Below are positions 37,272 to 50,140 of a stretch of DNA of 64,000 bases, in pieces. Source of the stretch: Chamaecyparis obtusa (Eukaryota; Streptophyta; Pinopsida; Cupressales; Cupressaceae); the NCBI GenBank assembly GCA_027943335.1, contig BSBK01002089.1, forward strand, positions 953,001 to 1,017,000, written 5' to 3'. The notes under the pieces are model-generated. The model was given only the letters and a program-made list of their open reading frames with translations. It had not been told where the DNA came from and searched no databases. The position numbers and the translations under genes are program-made. Position 1 is the stretch's first letter; every line of letters begins with the position of its first letter.

Positions 37272-40200
37272 CCCAATAAATTGTCTCAAATCAAATCTTC
37301 AATCATTTCTTCACAAATCAAATCCTCTATCATTTCTTCACAAATCAAGTCTTCAATCATTTCTTACACTTGTCTCAGTTCAAATTGCTTTGTATAAATG
37401 TTCTTACTTTAACAAGTAATGAAAACAGCACTTTGCTTCACCGTTATAATTTATTAAAGCCAGGTAATCAGCGTTATAATAAAAAATTCCTGAAAAAAAA
37501 ACACGCAGATCTGTATTCACCACAGCATTCAAATTTGATGCCAAATATGTGATATGTAGATGATGTGAATGACAAATATGTAAAGTACTGTGTTTATTAA
37601 GATTGGAGAATTTATTTATTAGTGAAAAAATGAAATAAAAATAAATTGATTTAAAATTTTACAAATTAACGAGCATTATATTTTAGCAATACAGACAGAC
37701 AATCTATATTCATGCTAGAAATCTCTTCACAATCAAATACTCTCCCAAGAGTTACATTTTTCATTAAATCTAAGCAGGGAATCACATATATTAACAGTAT
37801 AAAGAAAAGGTCATCAAGTTATACAGAATTTGCTAAACACTGCTTAGAATGTCTAAAAATAGCCTAATTTGTGCCACCTTTTTCTTCTGTTTAAAAATGA
37901 AAGAATCAGAAAAGTAAAAATACAAATAAATTACATAAATAAATTAAAGGCATATTTCTTGCTACTGTTCAGTTAAAGAAGAGTTGGTGTCGAGAAGGGA
38001 ACTTGTATAGGAAATGTAAGAAAAATAGGTGACATGCGAAAGACTTCTAGATGAAAGATTATCGACTCTAAATTGTATGAAAATTGGGTTAGAGTGAGAG
38101 TTTCAATTGATGGTGGTTGTATTCTCTACAATGAAATTTATAAATTTACTTTTATAAAATTAAAATCATTTTTTTTCTTTTTTTATGGGTAAATAAGGGG
38201 TTGAAGTCGAATATATAATATTCATATTAGTATAAAACAAAATCATTCAAAGGTTTGCGAATACTAGTAATCAATATGAACAAAGAAGACAAAACAAAAG
38301 AAAAACAAGGATGTCCAAAGCCAACAACAATAGCCAAAATGCTAGACAATTAAACTAGAAGTGATAGCATGGTAATAAACTAAAGGTTCCTAAATCCCGA
38401 TAAAGAGAGATAAAGAAGCCATAACAACACTCCTATAGATATAGCCCATAATAGAGTTTATACAAATACATATCGTACAAAGAATAACCAAATCACTTCA
38501 ATCATGCCCCTTCCTTCATCATAGTTGCCATCCCAACAACTTGAGCCTCTTCGCCTTCTTGCATCTCTACCTCCATAACATATGATGCCCCAATGTAAGC
38601 TTTTTGAGCCTCTTCACATTCCCCCACCTCTACCTGCTCCACTTTATGTGATCACATGTAAGCCCATCCAGGTTTTCATCATACCTATAGTTAAATACCC
38701 AATCTTCCTTTTTGTTAATATTGTCACCAATTGGCTATTCGAGAACTTCATTTATACCCAAAAGTCTTTTAAAAAATTTGACACTTCTCGTCATCACATT
38801 CATTCTAAGTTCTTTAAATTCCCATTCCCAGCCAGTGAGCACGAAAAGTATTTTATCCAGGCCCCCATAACTACTTCAATGAGATCTGCTTCTAAAATCT
38901 GAAAATTTTCCACCTGCTTCCATAACAAATGCATAATCCATGCGGAAAGGTATTGTAAGATTATCATCATTATTGATGATGGTTTCATGGAGACCCATTA
39001 AATATTTCTTCTTAAATAGTCTTTTGCATAATTCTTTAGCAACCTATATGGTCTCACCTGCCACCAGAATCAATGCTAGGAACCTAGAGAAAATATTTGA
39101 ATCCGCTCCCATTTGATGGTTTGCATGTAGATAGTTAAAATGCTACCTCCTTGATTCTCTAGTTTTTTTATGGATCCATCAAAGGTTTTCTATCTTTTGG
39201 GAAAGATGATTTTGATAGGAGTGTCCATCTTCCTAATTCCTTCACAGCGCTAAATTATTTGTGTTGGTGTAATTAAATATTCGTAATTACAGTTTACTTA
39301 ATCTTACTTAGGTTAATGCTTTGCATAGTAATTTGTCATTGAGAAACCTAGGAGTTTACACCTAAATTAAGCACATGGTGTAGGAGGAATTCCACTTGAG
39401 GTTTTAGATCCACCTTTAGTGCTCATATCACATTGTCATCCTCATCTTATTTCACATACTTTATTACATAATAGAGGATGATCCACATTTGGTGAACATG
39501 TGATTACAAGTAGCATAGGTGATAGCTTATCAACTCCTTATCATTATCTCTCATCGCCTTTCCTATATAAGGAGGCCTATTATGTAAATAAATCAATTGA
39601 TTGGATCAATTCCATCATCAAACATTACATTCATATCATTTCCCTTATATTTGTGCATTTTTTTAACCTCTAGATCCTTGGTTCAATATTTTTTATTTGC
39701 AAATTCTTACATGGTATCAAAGTCATTGGAGCATTTTGATTAGCTTATTGGGGAGATCTTGGTGCAAGCATTGAAGGTCTAAATCTTAGATCTAAAGACT
39801 AGTGTGTTGTGGAAGTATTTTTGGTCAGAGCTAACCTCACTATTGCATTCGAGAGGCTATTTCAATTAAAATCGACTATAAGCTCAATCATATTTGATGA
39901 AATTCCAAATCGACACAAATTTTGTTTTGTAAATTGAGCTGTATGGCCCAGTCTGCATCTCTGCAGTACGATTTCAAAAAAAAGTAAAATTTTTTAATTC
40001 TGTTGTATTTTCAAAAAAAAAATTTCTCCACAAAAATTTGTCTTTTCGGGGTCAGTACGACACCTAGCATAGAGAGTACTCTATGGCCTCTATCTTTCAG
40101 TGACATCATCAGTGAACTAGCAGTGACATCATCATGCAATACACAGAGTGAGGTAGACTCGACCACAAAGACTGAGTTGGACTTGAGCACAAAAGACCAT

Positions 40201-41010
40201 GCTCAAGCTCGAGGTTGAGCATGGGACCCGACAAAGCAACCCGACTAACTTCATTTCTTTATCCACTATGGATCGACATAAAAAAAGAACTCAAATGTCC
40301 CCCACAACATCAATGTGGGACTAAACACCCACCAAAGTAGAAGAACTCAAAAAAAATAACTCACTGTACACATTGAGTTCGAACTGATCTGGGTTGATCG
40401 CAAAGCCAGATCGAAATCCAAGCCGTTGCATGAACCTGAGTGAGAGCCCAAGCGCGAGCCAAGACTAGTCCAAGATGCAACTGAGCCAAAGCCTGACCCT
40501 CTGTATTGCTTCACAGTCTGGTGCTTGCATACGAAAAGCACCTAAATGACCTTCCCACTATGCATGTGGGATTATTTTCCCACAGCCGCACAACTCCTCC
40601 ACCAGCAGTGCACCCTGACACACCACCTATTTCACTCCTCCAAGTTGCCCCACCACCTAAGCTCTAGCTTAGTTCCACCTATGATATCACCCAAATCTGT
40701 CCTTCCATGCACTAGCCTACTAGTACGTCACGTGCCCCATTTATAACCTAGCACATGGCAGCCTCTTTGTCTACCACCTCAGACCTTTGATAAGCAAATT
40801 AGACTATGACACGTGGCCTAGTGCTACATCATCTGACACTTCATTAGCTGATGTCATTTGGCATCACCCTGAATGATTGCTACATCATCTCATATGATCA
40901 GTGTATGTTAGTAGGATCGATCAAATTTTTTTGCCACATCACCTGACCACAATCCTAAATTTGATGGCTGGCCAACCATCAAAATTGGGTAAATTGGTTT
41001 GTTTGGTTAC
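37272..41010. repeat. Block Y, copy 2
   Basis: Sister of 25606-29300. Contains the 450-bp LTR at 39262-39711 followed by a better PBS. No gene recognised. Similarity stops near 41010. Confidence 0.75.
39262..39711 (+). repeat. 450-bp LTR with PBS, in block Y copy 2
   Basis: TGTTGGTGTAATTAAATATT...TTCTTACA, followed at 39712-39723 by TGGTATCAAAGT, a near match to the initiator tRNA complement. Same element as at 27573-28017. No coding region follows. Confidence 0.7.
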
Positions 41011-43300
41011 ATCCATATATCTGTCAAATTTAATGCAATTAATTTCTAACATTAGTAGGGGTTTAAATTTCTCAGCCTTCACCAGTGGAGGTTTTGATTT
41101 TGCAATCTAACTTCAAAGGGCCATAACTTGCTCAATTTTGCTTCGTTTTATGAACATTTTTTTATTTGGGGTAGAATTTCTTGAAGATTTGAATGGTGGT
41201 ATTATTTTTGGAATTTAGTGGCCATATTAATCATAAATTAAAGATTTTAATCATAAACAATGTTCGAGCAATGAAAATGTAAATTCATTTGAAATCTGCC
41301 AGTCACTGCCCGTGAGGGTACAATCTGGCTATATTGTTGACAAACATTTATTTTTATGGTTGATATGGATTCAAATGATTGCTAGGATAAGGTGTTACAT
41401 TTCATTGGAGTTTTGAATAGTTTTATGCACATTTGGAAGGCGTAATATTTTCACTTTTATTTCCCAATCTGACTTCAACATTATTTAATGAGATGTAATA
41501 TGAATTTTTTTAGTGAATTTAGACATGTTTTCATATCTTGAGTTGGCTGATGTTTTTTTGAAATTTTTGGTTCAGACTCAGACATCCAATGCTAGGACTG
41601 ATTCTTGGGACAAGAATCCTTTCAAAGGTGGTGAACATGGTGCAGGGGCACCTAGAACATCCAAAGACTACCAGGAGTCCATAATAACAACCATGCACCT
41701 AATGACATCTAAAGACATCAATTGAAATGTATTGGCACCTATAATGGCCTATAAGGTCATTCTATGCAAGGCAAATGGAAAATATGTAATAAGTCTTAAA
41801 AGGCCTAATAGGCCTTAGGACCAACATAAGAGCCTAGGATGGTATTTAGTGTTATGAGTTTATAATAGTTTAGATTTGATTTTAATAATGCTTAATAAGT
41901 TCATTTGGGTCACATTTCAAATTCTTAAGGCTTCATTATCTTTAAAAGTTTAAAAAACTCCAAATTTGTAATGTAGCAAATTCAAAAATTTGAAATGCAA
42001 CAGTTATTAGAAAATGGAGGGAATTGGATTTTATTATGTTTTAGTGCAAACTAATCCATCAAATATGTCAAAGTTTCATTGTATGGCAGAAGAGGCCTGG
42101 TGTACGGACTGTACTGAGTTTTTGATAAATAAACTTCTTTCAAATACAATTTTCTTAAGTTTTTAGAGTGATTTTGGATTCATTTTGTCATTGTCTTACA
42201 TTTTAATGCATTTTTAATAGTTAGATATTGATCCTTGACCACATATATTCATTTGTGAGGTCTTTATTTGTATTTTTACTCAATTAATTCTAACTGGTAG
42301 ATTAGTTTCAACCATTGCTTTGACAGTTTTGTGAGTTTCCAATTGAATATGGTCATTCCATGACCTCTAACCACTGTAACACATGGAATGACTAAGTATT
42401 AACATGTACTATAGTTCCCTAATCCATTAACATAATGAGAAGGAAGAATGTTTAGGTGATCACCATAATTTATATAGGAAACTTAATGAATTTGCTTCGT
42501 ATGCTACAACAGTAGCCATTTGGTCTGAAGGAGGAACATAGATTATGATTTGGATTATCTTATAATGATCATCTAATGGTGAAAAAACTACCTATTGGAC
42601 CTAGAAGTGATCAGAGGTAGGAGATTTAAGAAACCCTTGGATTAAGGGTTTATAAGTGCTAAATTTGGGGATTTTGGGGTTCTCGGTGGACTGAGCCCTA
42701 TTCCTTTGAGATTTGTTCATTTTTAGACATTATTAAAGATTGATGAAGGTTTGGAGTCTTGGGAGTGCAAGGAGTCTATGGTTGCTTTGTTATTTGGGGT
42801 CTTTTTAAGCACTTCTGAAGCCATAGTGTGTAGACAGTCACACCTGGTCTCAAAGAGTCCATAGAAAGCTGACTGCCCTAGTTTTATGTAAAAAATGGTC
42901 TATGGATGACTATCACATAATTTCTTTTGGATTTCTCCACCAAATGATCTCAGATAGGTTGTAATTGAAAGGTATGACTCTGGGTAGACTTCCTATGGAG
43001 TTAGATTTGACATTCCAATCCACACGAAGTCAGCAGAAAATAAATACCAATAAAAAAATGATAAAAACATAGTTTTCTCAATCTTGTTTACAATATTTCC
43101 TCTTCCAACCTTACAATCATAAACCTAACACTAATATATTTACAATGTAACATGATGCGATGATTCAAAAATTTAGGGTTTCGCAAGTTAATCTCTAAAT
43201 CAAATGTATATAAACAATGATAAAAAAACATGCTAGCAAATACCAAATACATGATGCGATAGCACATTGCTCACATTCCCTAAGTAGGTAACCAATAAAA
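41011..43300. other. No gene seen; degenerate repeat-like DNA
   Basis: AT-rich with many stops in all frames. 41100-41500 and 42500-43000 read like old LTR or leader sequence, but no ends, PBS or domains were found. Confidence 0.4.
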
Positions 43301-43319
43301 TAATGCCAAACAAATGCAG

Positions 43320-43455
43320 AGTAAGAAAATCCTTATAGGTGGTCCTCCTTTTACACAAAATCACATTGGCAACCCTCGTAGGCAGGCGGTCCTCCTTTTA
43401 TAGAAAATCACAGTGGAAACCCTCGCAGGAAGGTGGCCCTCCTTTTAGTCTCACC
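43320..43455. repeat. Minisatellite, about 2.5 units of ~56 bp
   Basis: Units share GGTCCTCCTTTTA, AAAATCACA and GGCAACCCTCG-like segments. Units begin near 43338, 43388 and 43434, with about 85% identity by eye. Confidence 0.6.
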
Positions 43456-44149
43456 AAATAACAGTTCAAACAATCACAGGCTCTAGCTCCTTCGTGTGCT
43501 CCAAGTTAAAACCAAACAATGAAATGAGAGACAAAATCTTTTTTCTTTTTAAAGTTATGTCCATGTTGGTTGAAATTTTGACCCGCATGGTATTAGTCAA
43601 AATTTTAACTAACATAGACATGGATTAAAAAAAAGGAAGTTTTCCTTCTATAATCTGACCAACCTAAACCTTTTTAATTGATTATCAAAAATTTTGGCAG
43701 AAAAATGAGGTCAAATGTAGTAGTGAACTGACGTAATCCTTCTTTTTGTACCTTGCTAAGACTATAGAACATTCTTCAATACAATATCTCTCATCTCTTA
43801 AGCTTGCATACACTAAATCCTCATCACTTGTAAGATATACCAAAAACTCAAATTCTAACTCTGTCAACTTCCAGTGTCACTGTTTAGTAACCAGTCTTCA
43901 CCAAGTCTTCTGTAACTTAGCCAATATGCTATATTACATCATGCAATATTAGATATAAGATTAAAACACCTTAACACAACTGACTTCACACATTTTGAAA
44001 GATCCATACAATATCTATACACTGTAATAACCAACCTATTCTTCTCATAGAAACATATGTTGACATCAGTGACAACACACAAATAACAACATCAGTAATT
44101 CCAACATCACTCAATGTAGTGATTAAACATATTAAATGTATTCAATAAT
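43456..44149. other. No gene seen; possible decayed 3' LTR of the minus-strand element
   Basis: Lies just past a polypurine-like tract (minus-strand GCATTGGGGAGAT, 44150-44162), where the 3' LTR of the 44.2-46.9-kb element should be. I could not align it convincingly with the 5' LTR that begins at 46134. Confidence 0.3.
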
Positions 44150-44261
44150 CTCCCCAATGCATTACCAATATCCAGCACAATCAGCTCCTATAGTGTAAGG
44201 AAATCTTCTCAAAAGGTGGAAAAACATATAGGTGATAAATGTTGAAAATTTGAATTATGAA

Positions 44262-44966
44262 TTATTTGTCTTTTTTTATCTTCTCAAGATTTTCAATCAG
44301 GTGAATCCTCATAATTTCACTCATATCCACATCAAATTTATCAACACAGATAAGATAGGCTACTTGTACCATACCTGCGACCATATCATCTTCTCTAGAA
44401 CTGACACATAACTTGGTAGTCATTATCTTACAAACATACCTAACATCATTCTGCTCAATTTTACTTATCATAATACCTCTTCCATTGTATGAAGACTTAG
44501 TGATATCTAGGACTATTTTCTTTACATTTTTCTCATTTAGTGGAATTACACCTTTGTTGGATAAAATTGTTACTTCATGAATTAAATCAACTGTGACATC
44601 TATCACTCTATCATCCAACCAAAACTTTCCATCATGAATTCTGCTCAAAATAATCTTATTGCATTCATCATTCTCGAACTCATAGTGAAACATATACTTG
44701 ATGATATCTAGTTGACCTAAATATTCATACGCTTCCTTATAGGTCATGTCTTGGTTGTATATTTTATCATATTCTCTAATCATGCTATTGTCTCCTACAA
44801 TCTCAAAATTTCACTTCAAATATCCTTTAACATCTTCCAAACACAATACTTTGTCTGGTATAGACAATAAAACTAAGCTAGGATTATCATCAATAGGTTA
44901 TATTGGTTCCCTTCTCACCTTAGGTGTAGGTGTGTCCTTAATTGTGTGAACTAGGGATACATCCAT
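44262..44966 (-). pseudogene. Unrecognised ~234-codon ORF of a non-autonomous retroelement
   Basis: Frame from MDVSLVHTIKDTPTPKV (44966) to a stop at 44262. Two nonsense codons lie in the first quarter, and 173 codons are fully open from 44783. No RT, integrase, protease or zinc finger is visible. Features include an aromatic/acidic segment (YKEAYEYLGQLDIIKYMFHY), a WLDDRVIDVTVDLIHEVT stretch, a LNEKNVKKIV stretch and a charged C-terminus ending IENLEKIKKDK. It lies between a Gag relic and a polypurine tract, where pol is absent. The family is not one I can name; it may be an accessory protein of a Gag-only element. Predicted soluble, no signal peptide or membrane segment. Confidence 0.5.
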
Positions 44967-45358
44967 GATTGCTCTAAAAAATACATTCTCTAATAGTAAG
45001 CTCTTAGTAAAATACCTTAGAACCACGATTTAGGGCTTTTGTGTAGATCTGGCAAAAATCTATCTCTAAATCCCTCAAATTGCTTTCAACCTTTACTAAC
45101 TAGCTCTTTAAATCTCTTGTAAACTCATGGGAAAAAGATGTTCCTGGTTGTCTACAAACTTCCTTCACTTCATGTGCTCTCATACATAGTCATAATCCTA
45201 TGTGCTCTTAACCCTAGGTTCCTTACATCACTTTCTATTATATATTAACTTTCGAAGGCTTGACTAAAGTTCTGCTGAATCCTATGCTTTTTTGGTGCTT
45301 ATTATAATTCTTAATTAACGAGATTTGATGCTCAATTAGTTTGATATGGGTTCATAAT

Positions 45359-46033
45359 TCATTCCAACTTACTTTCAAATGCTTCACCTGACTGACTTCC
45401 TGATATTGCAGATGCACTTGCTTGATTTGTAGTTTTAACAAATATAAATTCTTCCATGTTACTATTATTTCCTTTTTGACTATTGTTGATATCCATATTT
45501 CTTCTAGTGTAGTTCACATTTATTCTAGGATTAGGATTCCTCATGTTTTCCATTCTGTAATATCTTGTTGTGTGACCCATGTTATTAAAAATATGACAAA
45601 CTATGACATTGTTTCCATATCTCGGCCTTGAATGATTGATTGACGATTTGCAATTTCTAGCAATATGTCCAAATATGTTCATAATTGTATTGTACTTCAC
45701 AAGTTCAGCATACTGAAACTTTGTATTCTCAAGTTTAGATGTTACTTTGGTAAGTTTAGACCTTAGATCTACATTTTCAAACTTCAGATCTGATTCAACT
45801 TTTCTATTATCATCTTTCAAGCTTAACTTTAGATCTAAAATCCTTAGTTCATGCTTTAGGATCTCATTTTCCTTTTTTAGTTTTGAAACTTCATCACTAT
45901 CCTTGATCTGATCTATAGGATCTTTCTTTGATTTAAGATCTTCTATCATGTCTTTTAGTTTCTCAATGTAGTCTTTTTCACTTTCATATTGGTTCTTGAG
46001 AGTATCTCTTTCTTCAGTGAGAATATCAATCAT
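45359..46033 (-). pseudogene. Gag-like protein with coiled coil and decayed zinc knuckles
   Basis: 224 codons open. The first ~110 residues are a strongly charged coiled coil (DTLKNQYESEKDYIEKLKDM, then KLKKENEILKHELRILDLKL). Then come two broken knuckles: NIFGHIARNC keeps only the His and last Cys; CHIFNNMGHTTRYY keeps the first Cys and His. The Met at 46033 is probably not the original start. Another frame has MDMD just inside the PBS near 46073, so a frameshift likely separates them. The neighbours are a PBS and 5' LTR on one side and the unknown ORF on the other. Confidence 0.6.
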
Positions 46034-46119
46034 CTCAAGAGATTCTCTAGGTATTTCTGAAACTAATCCATATCCATAGAGATCTTACTCAAGCTATTAG
46101 GCCTTTTTTGAATAATTTT

Positions 46120-46131
46120 TCTCTGATACCA
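46120..46131 (-). other. Primer-binding site of the minus-strand Gag-only element
   Basis: Minus-strand TGGTATCAGAGA, two bases from a TG that begins the LTR at 46134. Same spacing as in the Copia array. Confidence 0.75.
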
Positions 46132-46133
46132 AT

Positions 46134-46933
46134 TGTTAGAAATAGGAAATACTGATGGGGGTGGCGGGTGAATTAGTATTTCACAAACTTTTTCTTTTTC
46201 CCACTTGTGGATATATGTAATTAACTTGTAACTTGTATAAGAAACTAAATCGAATAAGCTGAATAACAAACACAACCATAAAAAAAAAGGAACTCATAAC
46301 ACCATGTTTGTTCTCGAGGAAACCCTAGCGAAGGTAAAACCCTAGTGGGGATGATACCCACAAATGATCCACTAATCAAAAGTATCTGGCTATAGATATT
46401 GAAACTATTAGGAGTCTATTACAGTCGTATAGTGTCTCAGTCCTTGTTAGAGGACTTTAGGCCTTGTTAGAAGCCTCAAACTTGTTAGGAGTTGGTATTA
46501 AAAATTAGAATGTATGCAAGATGATTCCACTACCCAAACATGCAATATACAATAATAATCTTCAGTACCAAAGATAGAATACAAAAACCTTTTAGTGTTG
46601 CTGAATATCTTCAATATTATGATCTAGATTGTAGGCTCTTCACAAAAATTTCTATCAGTTCGTATTATTCTGAACAAGGACACACACCTACTAAAAGAGA
46701 GAATTTAATAAAAGTGAGCAATTCCATGAATGAAAGGACATTACATGATAAAAAATACTAGTTAACCAAGGGAGAGTAGACCCTTCTAAAGGATTGAATA
46801 TTGAAACATCACCGTTTATTACCAAGCATGGAGACAAAGATAAAAAGGGATATTATGTTGATCAAAAAAGTAGGATTGCAGTTGAAATTGGATCACCATG
46901 AATGACAATGAGCCTCTAAGGAATATCCTAACA
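46134..46933 (-). repeat. 5' LTR of the minus-strand Gag-only element (right limit uncertain)
   Basis: Starts TGTTAGAAATAGG beside the PBS. Like the array LTRs, it has GGGGTGGCGGGTGAAT near its start and repeated CTTGTTAG phrases (46440-46490). CCTAACA at 46933 is the best candidate end, giving about 800 bp. This end is a guess. Confidence 0.45.
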
Positions 46934-47149
46934 ATGTCACATATTGATAAGAACATAATAGGAAATTAAATGTTACTTAAAATAATCATAATTGAAATAC
47001 CACTTATTGTCACATGTTACATAAATGATGTCTTGATCAATGAATTTTTTTAATTTTATAATGCAAATCTTCACATTCATTAATAGACTAGTCATGAAAT
47101 TTATAATACATATAAGAAGGAATATTCCTAGGGTCTTCTGTACATTTAT

Positions 47150-47920
47150 TTTTCTATTTGGGTTAGGTACTCAACCTTAACAGGGAAGGTTTCACAAAAT
47201 TTGGTCTTGTTTAAAGTACTTAGCATAGAAGATATAGATGTTGTAGAAAAAGGAGTAGGAGATGAAGAAGGAGGTTGGAGACCTAAATTCCCCATAAACA
47301 AGTGTGATATAGGTATCTCATCAGTTTCAACACTTATCTACACACATCATAAACATTATTAAATATTTTAAATTATGGGAGAAGAGGGTTGAAAAAGTGA
47401 TGCATGAGGCCCTTTGAAAGACCCAATATTAACTTTATGAACTTTATAATCTCCCAAAAATTATGGAGTAAAGTCTAATGAACCTTAATGATCTTCTCTA
47501 AGTTTCTCTTGATGGGTGGGAGATGGTGTATAAACTTGCATTGGTGAAGGGATAGAAGAATGTTCCAAAATAGATGACCTTGATACAATAATGAAGAGTT
47601 GAAGGGACAATATGTGTAGAGTGTAACCATGGCCTCCATAAAAGATTATTATAATCAAGAATATTTAAAATGACATGGATAGATGTAGGTAAAGTAACCA
47701 AACCAATTTGAATAGTTAAATTTATAGAACCCAATAAATAGATCTAGTAACAATATCAAAGACATGAATACAAAGAGAATTAAGATGGATAAGCTAAGGA
47801 TCTACATTGATTTTATGCAATAAATTAATTCTAAAAACATTAAGAATTGGATCCATTATCAGTAAAGGTTCTTCTAATAGCATATTTGTTAATAATTATT
47901 GTAATAATAAGAGGATTCCA
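47150..47920 (-). pseudogene. Ty3/gypsy-type protease fragment
   Basis: Minus-strand reading with frameshifts. RRTFTDNG is the protease active-site region. NLTIQIGLVTLPTSIHVIL and then RPWLHSTHIVPSTLHYCIKF match the 'LLGRPWLH...AVPSTLHQ' signature of plant gypsy proteases; 47498-47734 is the open core. Downstream (47350-47150) a linker-like reading with ISHLFMGNLGLQPPSSSPTP follows. The Copia D element begins immediately to the right, probably having inserted into this gypsy copy. Confidence 0.6.
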
Positions 47921-47923
47921 TTG

Positions 47924-47998
47924 ATTTTGAACTCCTTTCACTTCGCTTTCTTGGATTATTTTCATGAACTTATTTTCATTATTTTAATACTTCTAACA
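47924..47998 (+). repeat. Truncated 5' LTR of Copia D
   Basis: Only the last ~75 bp match the 3' LTR end (54886-54960): TTATTTTCATTATTTTAATA-like sequence then CTTCTAACA. The rest of the 5' LTR is missing. Confidence 0.75.
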
Positions 47999-48010
47999 TG
48001 GTATTAGAGC

Positions 48011-50140
48011 TACTAGTCCTTATTTAAATGTTTTGTAGTAAGGTGGCATACTAAGGAGAAAGTGTTTTTAAGTTTTTTTTTTTTATAGATATAATAGGTG
48101 TTGCAGCTCTAACTTGTTTCTTTCATAATTTTTTTTCTCTCTAACCCTCTTTAGAAGGCTTGCTGCCAGAAAGTAGCTTTTAAATTTGTTTTGGGTTTGG
48201 TCGGTTCTCCGCCAAACCCATCTTAGTTCCTTCATTTAATATCATGTTATGCATGGTTTCTCTAACCTTGTTTGCAAGTTTCAATATAGATTTCACATAT
48301 CTCAATTTTGTTTTCTCTTTTACAACTATCATATCTATATATTTTTAATCTCTGTTTTGTAGGTTTCAACATGTTTTATTCCTTCTTTGCTACAACCATT
48401 TATCCTTCCTTATTCTATTTGTTTAATCTCTTCCTATTGAGAGCAACTTTTTAAATATTTTTTCTACATATATTGCACTTTAACAGTAAAATAATTATGT
48501 CTTTTAAGTTTGGCATCACTATTATAAAAAATTGGCATTGTTGTTCATGATATTTCTAGCAGATTTGGCATAACATTTCACATAATAATAATACCAATCC
48601 TTATTAATCTGCTATTAATCTGCTATTTTTCTACTATTGTTTCAATATTTTAATCTTTCTATTGCACAACCTTCATAACATTTGATAGTAAATAACTTTC
48701 ATCAGAGTGCATAGTAAATATCTCTTTGTTTTACATTTCATTTCATATTACATTTCTATTTTAATTGTTTACCTTAGTTGGATCAATTATTTTTGTAGCC
48801 ATCAAATCTTCATAACTACCATTAGCTACTTTAAATATGCCTTTTAATCTTCTTTTGACTAGCATTTAGCAACTTTAACTTATTTTTTAGCTGCCCCTTG
48901 TGTGAGGTACCTTACATGGACTCCTCCCTTGTGTGAGGTTCCTTGCGTGGACTCCTTCTTAGTGTATGCTATTTTTTTTTTGCAGCCTCCTTCCATGTTG
49001 CATGAGCAGTCCTTGACTGCTCTTTGACCAGCTGTGTGAGCCTCCCTTGCAGAGCCATTCCTCTAGGTACATGAGCTATCTCTTGCAGCCATCTCTCGAA
49101 ATATAAACTTATGTATAAATCATTTTATTTCTATACATTTCTAGCTTGTGTGCAGTCTCATCTAGCTTTTGATTGTGTTTTATCTTTTCCTTGGCTGCAT
49201 GAGCCCAAACTGGCTCCATTTACCTTGGTTGCGCGAGCTCAAACTGCTCCAAGTGTGATTCTCCTTGGTATCTTCTTGGCATGATTCTCTTGCTTTAGAA
49301 GTGGTTTTTTTAGATCTAAAACTTGTCTTGAGTCTCCTTCATGCATTGTCAATCCTTCCTTGACTGGTTCATTCTATATTGGTAGAGTGATTTACATCCC
49401 CGTGTGAGCCTTTTTGGCTGCATTTGGCATATAACCTCTACATTTTTATTGCAGTTTGGTTCATTAAATCTAAACTTGGCATAACTGGTCTTGCTCTCTG
49501 ATCTTTCTTTAGTTGATTCCTCTTGATTAAAAAAGTCCTTTTAACTATTCCTTTTCAATTTAGTTTTCTTAAATTTGAAAGTTAGTTTGATTCTAATACA
49601 AATTGTTAATTTGTTACATTTTAATATTCAATTTAGTTTAAAGATTTTATTTTTCTTCATTAATTCTAATAAGTTTATTGTTAATTAGTTTTTTATTATT
49701 AAATTTTGATTAATACTTTTAAATTATTCTAAGTAATACTTTTAACTCATAAATAGTTCTGATTTTAATTCAATTTGTTAATTTTATTAAATTCTAAAAA
49801 TTCAATTTATCAAATCCATTCTAGTTTATATTTAACAAAAGCATCTGATTTACAATTTATTTTTTTTCTATCAATTTGTGTAAACAAATCTTAATTAACA
49901 TCAATACCTTGTCTCTTATACCTTTTTATTCACTATTACACTCTTCATTTTAATTTTAATCAATTTACCTTCTTTATTTTAAAACATTTAATAAAATTTT
50001 ATTTTTAAAAAAAATTCAATTTGTATTATTCAAAGCATACTTAAGCTTAGAGTTAATTTATTTTTCTTATTCTTCAACTTTAAATATTATTTGTAAATTT
50101 CACTTGATTAAAGTTAATTTAATCATTTACTTAGCTAATC
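48011..50140 (+). other. Copia D leader, no gene
   Basis: T-rich untranslated leader. Contains an imperfect repeat near 48893-48960 (TTGTGTGAGGTACCTTACAT and TTGTGTGAGGTTCCTTGCGT) and several TGCATGAGC-type phrases around 49000-49230. Confidence 0.6.
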
